A stretch of DNA of 6,916 nucleotides from positions 1-6,916 of the forward strand of contig LIAZ01000066.1 of assembly GCA_001438985.1 (NCBI GenBank). Direction: 5' to 3'. Under the pieces are notes generated by a model, which had not been told where the DNA came from, did not search any database, and saw only the letters and a list, made by a program, of their open reading frames with translations. Below, piece after piece: positions 5,771 to 6,916 of the stretch. The stretch comes from Acidimicrobium sp. BACL17 MAG-120823-bin42. GTDB lineage: Bacteria; Actinomycetota; Acidimicrobiia; Acidimicrobiales; Ilumatobacteraceae. Position numbers and translations under genes: made by a program. Numbering within the stretch: position 1 is the first letter of the stretch; the number at the start of each line of letters is the position of its first letter.

Positions 5771-6373
5771 ATGCCAGTCAGCAACTCGCGCGACACCATT
5801 TTGCTTGAACGTCGTTACGCGGCGGTGTTTACCACCATCACCGATGAATCAATCGCCGCACTGGCAGCAGCGGTCGACGGAAAACTGCGCGACGCACTCG
5901 CAAAAGTACTTGCTCTTCCCGCAGGCACATTTGACGATGCTGCAACAGTGGCACCGAAAGTTCGCGAAGCGATGAAGGCACGCAAGGCCTACCTCGATAC
6001 CGGTGTGTTGTTCGGCGAAGCAGCAACCGAAAAAGCCATCGAAGTACTTGGCGATAAGTCGGAGGATCCAAGCCTCGAAGACTTAAATAACGTCCTACCA
6101 AAACTTATTGAAGAGTTCAGCCTCGATGCATGCCGCTTGATGGCTGTTCAGTTTTCGGTTTCTCTTGGCGGATTCCGCAAACTGGTGAACACCGATACGC
6201 GATTTGCCATTCCATCAACAGGCGGTACCGCAAGTGCACCTGCTGTTGCGCCAACAAAAGATGCCGCAGCACAGGAAGACAAAAAGCGTGCGCGAGCAGA
6301 GCGTAAAGAAAAAGACAAGGCCGTTCGGGCACAAGCCGAAGCTCAACGCCGTGCAGCACGCGGTCGTGCATAG
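5771..6373 (+). CDS. Hypothetical protein with helical core and basic C-terminal tail
   Basis: I do not recognise this 200-residue protein. Residues 5-145 look mostly helical and Ala-rich: RDTILLERRYAAVFTTITDE, LAAAVDGKLRDALAKVLAL, APKVREAMKARKAYLDTG, then a Gly/acidic segment, LNNVLPKLIEEFSLDACRLMAVQF and the Gly-containing FSVSLGGFRKLV. There is one Cys (121), no signal peptide and no TM segment, so it should be cytoplasmic. A Pro/Ala/Thr linker (about 148-167) leads to a highly charged tail (170-200) rich in Lys, Arg, Glu and Ala, ending in RRAARGRA. Such tails often bind nucleic acid or ribosomes, but that is a suggestion only. AAAAGGA about 6 nt upstream supports the ATG at 5771. The next gene, an FAH-family enzyme, begins 9 nt after the stop and is probably co-transcribed. 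Confidence 0.8.
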   Translation: MPVSNSRDTILLERRYAAVFTTITDESIAALAAAVDGKLRDALAKVLALPAGTFDDAATVAPKVREAMKARKAYLDTGVLFGEAATEKAIEVLGDKSEDPSLEDLNNVLPKLIEEFSLDACRLMAVQFSVSLGGFRKLVNTDTRFAIPSTGGTASAPAVAPTKDAAAQEDKKRARAERKEKDKAVRAQAEAQRRAARGRA

Positions 6374-6382
6374 GTAAACGCC

Positions 6383-6916
6383 ATGACACTTCGCCTTGCC
6401 AATCTCAAAGGTCGCGCACAATTCATTGTTGGAGACATCACAGCGCCTCGCGCAATTGATGTAGCGACCGCAAGCAACAACTCGCTGTCAGCAGACCCGA
6501 TGCAGTGCTTTGCACATTGGGATGCGCTGAAAAAGATTGCACCAACACTCGATGCACAATCGGGAACCCCTGTTGCGATTGCCGATTTGTCGTGCCCTGT
6601 TCCACAGCCACGCCAAATGTTTGCGGTGGGTCTCAACTACCGCAAGCACGCTGCCGAAATGGGAAGTCCACTTCCACCACTTCCACTGGTGTTCGCCAAG
6701 TTTCAAAGTTCGCTCAACACCCCAACGGGAACTATCGAAATTTTGAGTGACACAGTGGACTACGAGTCGGAACTGGTCATCGTCGTTGGCAAAGGTGGTC
6801 GCCAGATCAATGAAGACCGCGCATGGGACCACGTTGCCGGATTGTGTGCTGGTCAAGATGTTTCGGATCGCGGTCTGCAATACATGGGCTCGCCACCTCA
6901 ATTCAGTCTCGGAAAA
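6383..6916 (+). CDS. Fumarylacetoacetate hydrolase (FAH) family protein, 5' part cut by window end
   Basis: The frame is open from ATG 6383 to the last base, giving 178 residues; the family is usually around 280, so roughly 100 residues are missing. Residues 1-70 are the variable N-terminal domain. The FAH core begins at MFAVGLNYRKHAAEMG (79-94), where H89 matches the position of the family's catalytic His. It continues with PLVFAKFQSSL (101-111, K106), the VDYESELVIVVGK block (125-137, E128 and E130 as metal ligands), and HVAGLCAGQDVSDRGLQ (150-166, D159 as third metal ligand), ending in PPQFSLGK just before the window edge. Members use Mg(II) or Mn(II) to hydrolyse or isomerise 2-oxo acids and acylpyruvates in aromatic catabolism; substrate cannot be told from this part. 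A weak AGG (6372-6374) lies 8 nt before the start, and the gap to the previous stop is 9 nt. Confidence 0.92.
   Translation, partial: MTLRLANLKGRAQFIVGDITAPRAIDVATASNNSLSADPMQCFAHWDALKKIAPTLDAQSGTPVAIADLSCPVPQPRQMFAVGLNYRKHAAEMGSPLPPLPLVFAKFQSSLNTPTGTIEILSDTVDYESELVIVVGKGGRQINEDRAWDHVAGLCAGQDVSDRGLQYMGSPPQFSLGK

Noticed and set aside
5838..6421. Minus-strand open frames rich in Leu, Arg and Cys
   Set aside because: They mirror the Ala/Glu/Lys-rich codons of the basic-tail protein and the FAH gene start; no start signals or domain features.

Overview
The window looks like chromosomal DNA of an actinobacterium. Roughly half of the bases are G+C by eye, which is low for the phylum. The proteins resemble actinobacterial families: a DtxR/IdeR-type metalloregulator, a HelD-type RNA-polymerase-associated ATPase, and a secreted PKD-like protein. 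A low-GC member of Acidimicrobiia (Ilumatobacter-like or freshwater relatives) fits, but this placement is inferred from protein style and not from any marker gene. Coding density is very high. I see no rRNA, tRNA, IS element, CRISPR array, phage gene or attachment site.

Left block (1-1941, plus strand): four tightly packed genes with gaps of only 9-12 nt, probably one operon. They are the 3' end of a small two-helix membrane protein, a TetR-family repressor, a DtxR-family metal-dependent regulator with a full set of candidate metal ligands, and a small helical lipoprotein.

Middle (1948-4179, minus strand): a 743-residue superfamily-1 ATPase of the HelD type (RNA polymerase recycling), convergent with the left block and only 6 nt from it. 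By memory-based comparison it lacks the long insertion before the Walker B motif that is found in mycobacterial HelD, so it belongs to a short-loop subgroup. Its start codon is uncertain.

Right of centre (4230-5674, plus strand): transcribed divergently from the ATPase across a 50-nt gap. A lipoprotein with an NTF2-like C-terminal part overlaps by 19 nt a secreted PKD-like protein that has an excellent Shine-Dalgarno sequence. The two are almost certainly translated from one message and both act outside the membrane. This is the least explained functional module of the window.

Right end (5675-6916, plus strand): a 96-nt leader containing a stem-loop and an alternative pairing near the ribosome binding site, then an unrecognised 200-residue protein with a strongly basic tail, then (9-nt gap) the first 178 residues of a fumarylacetoacetate hydrolase (FAH) family enzyme cut by the window end.

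Most of the window is ordinary accessory-to-core actinobacterial sequence. The best leads are the lipoprotein/PKD-like pair, the short-loop HelD-type ATPase, the mixed DtxR/MntR-like metal site with its downstream lipoprotein, and the structured leader at 5722-5770. I do not see a clear new defence or mobile system.
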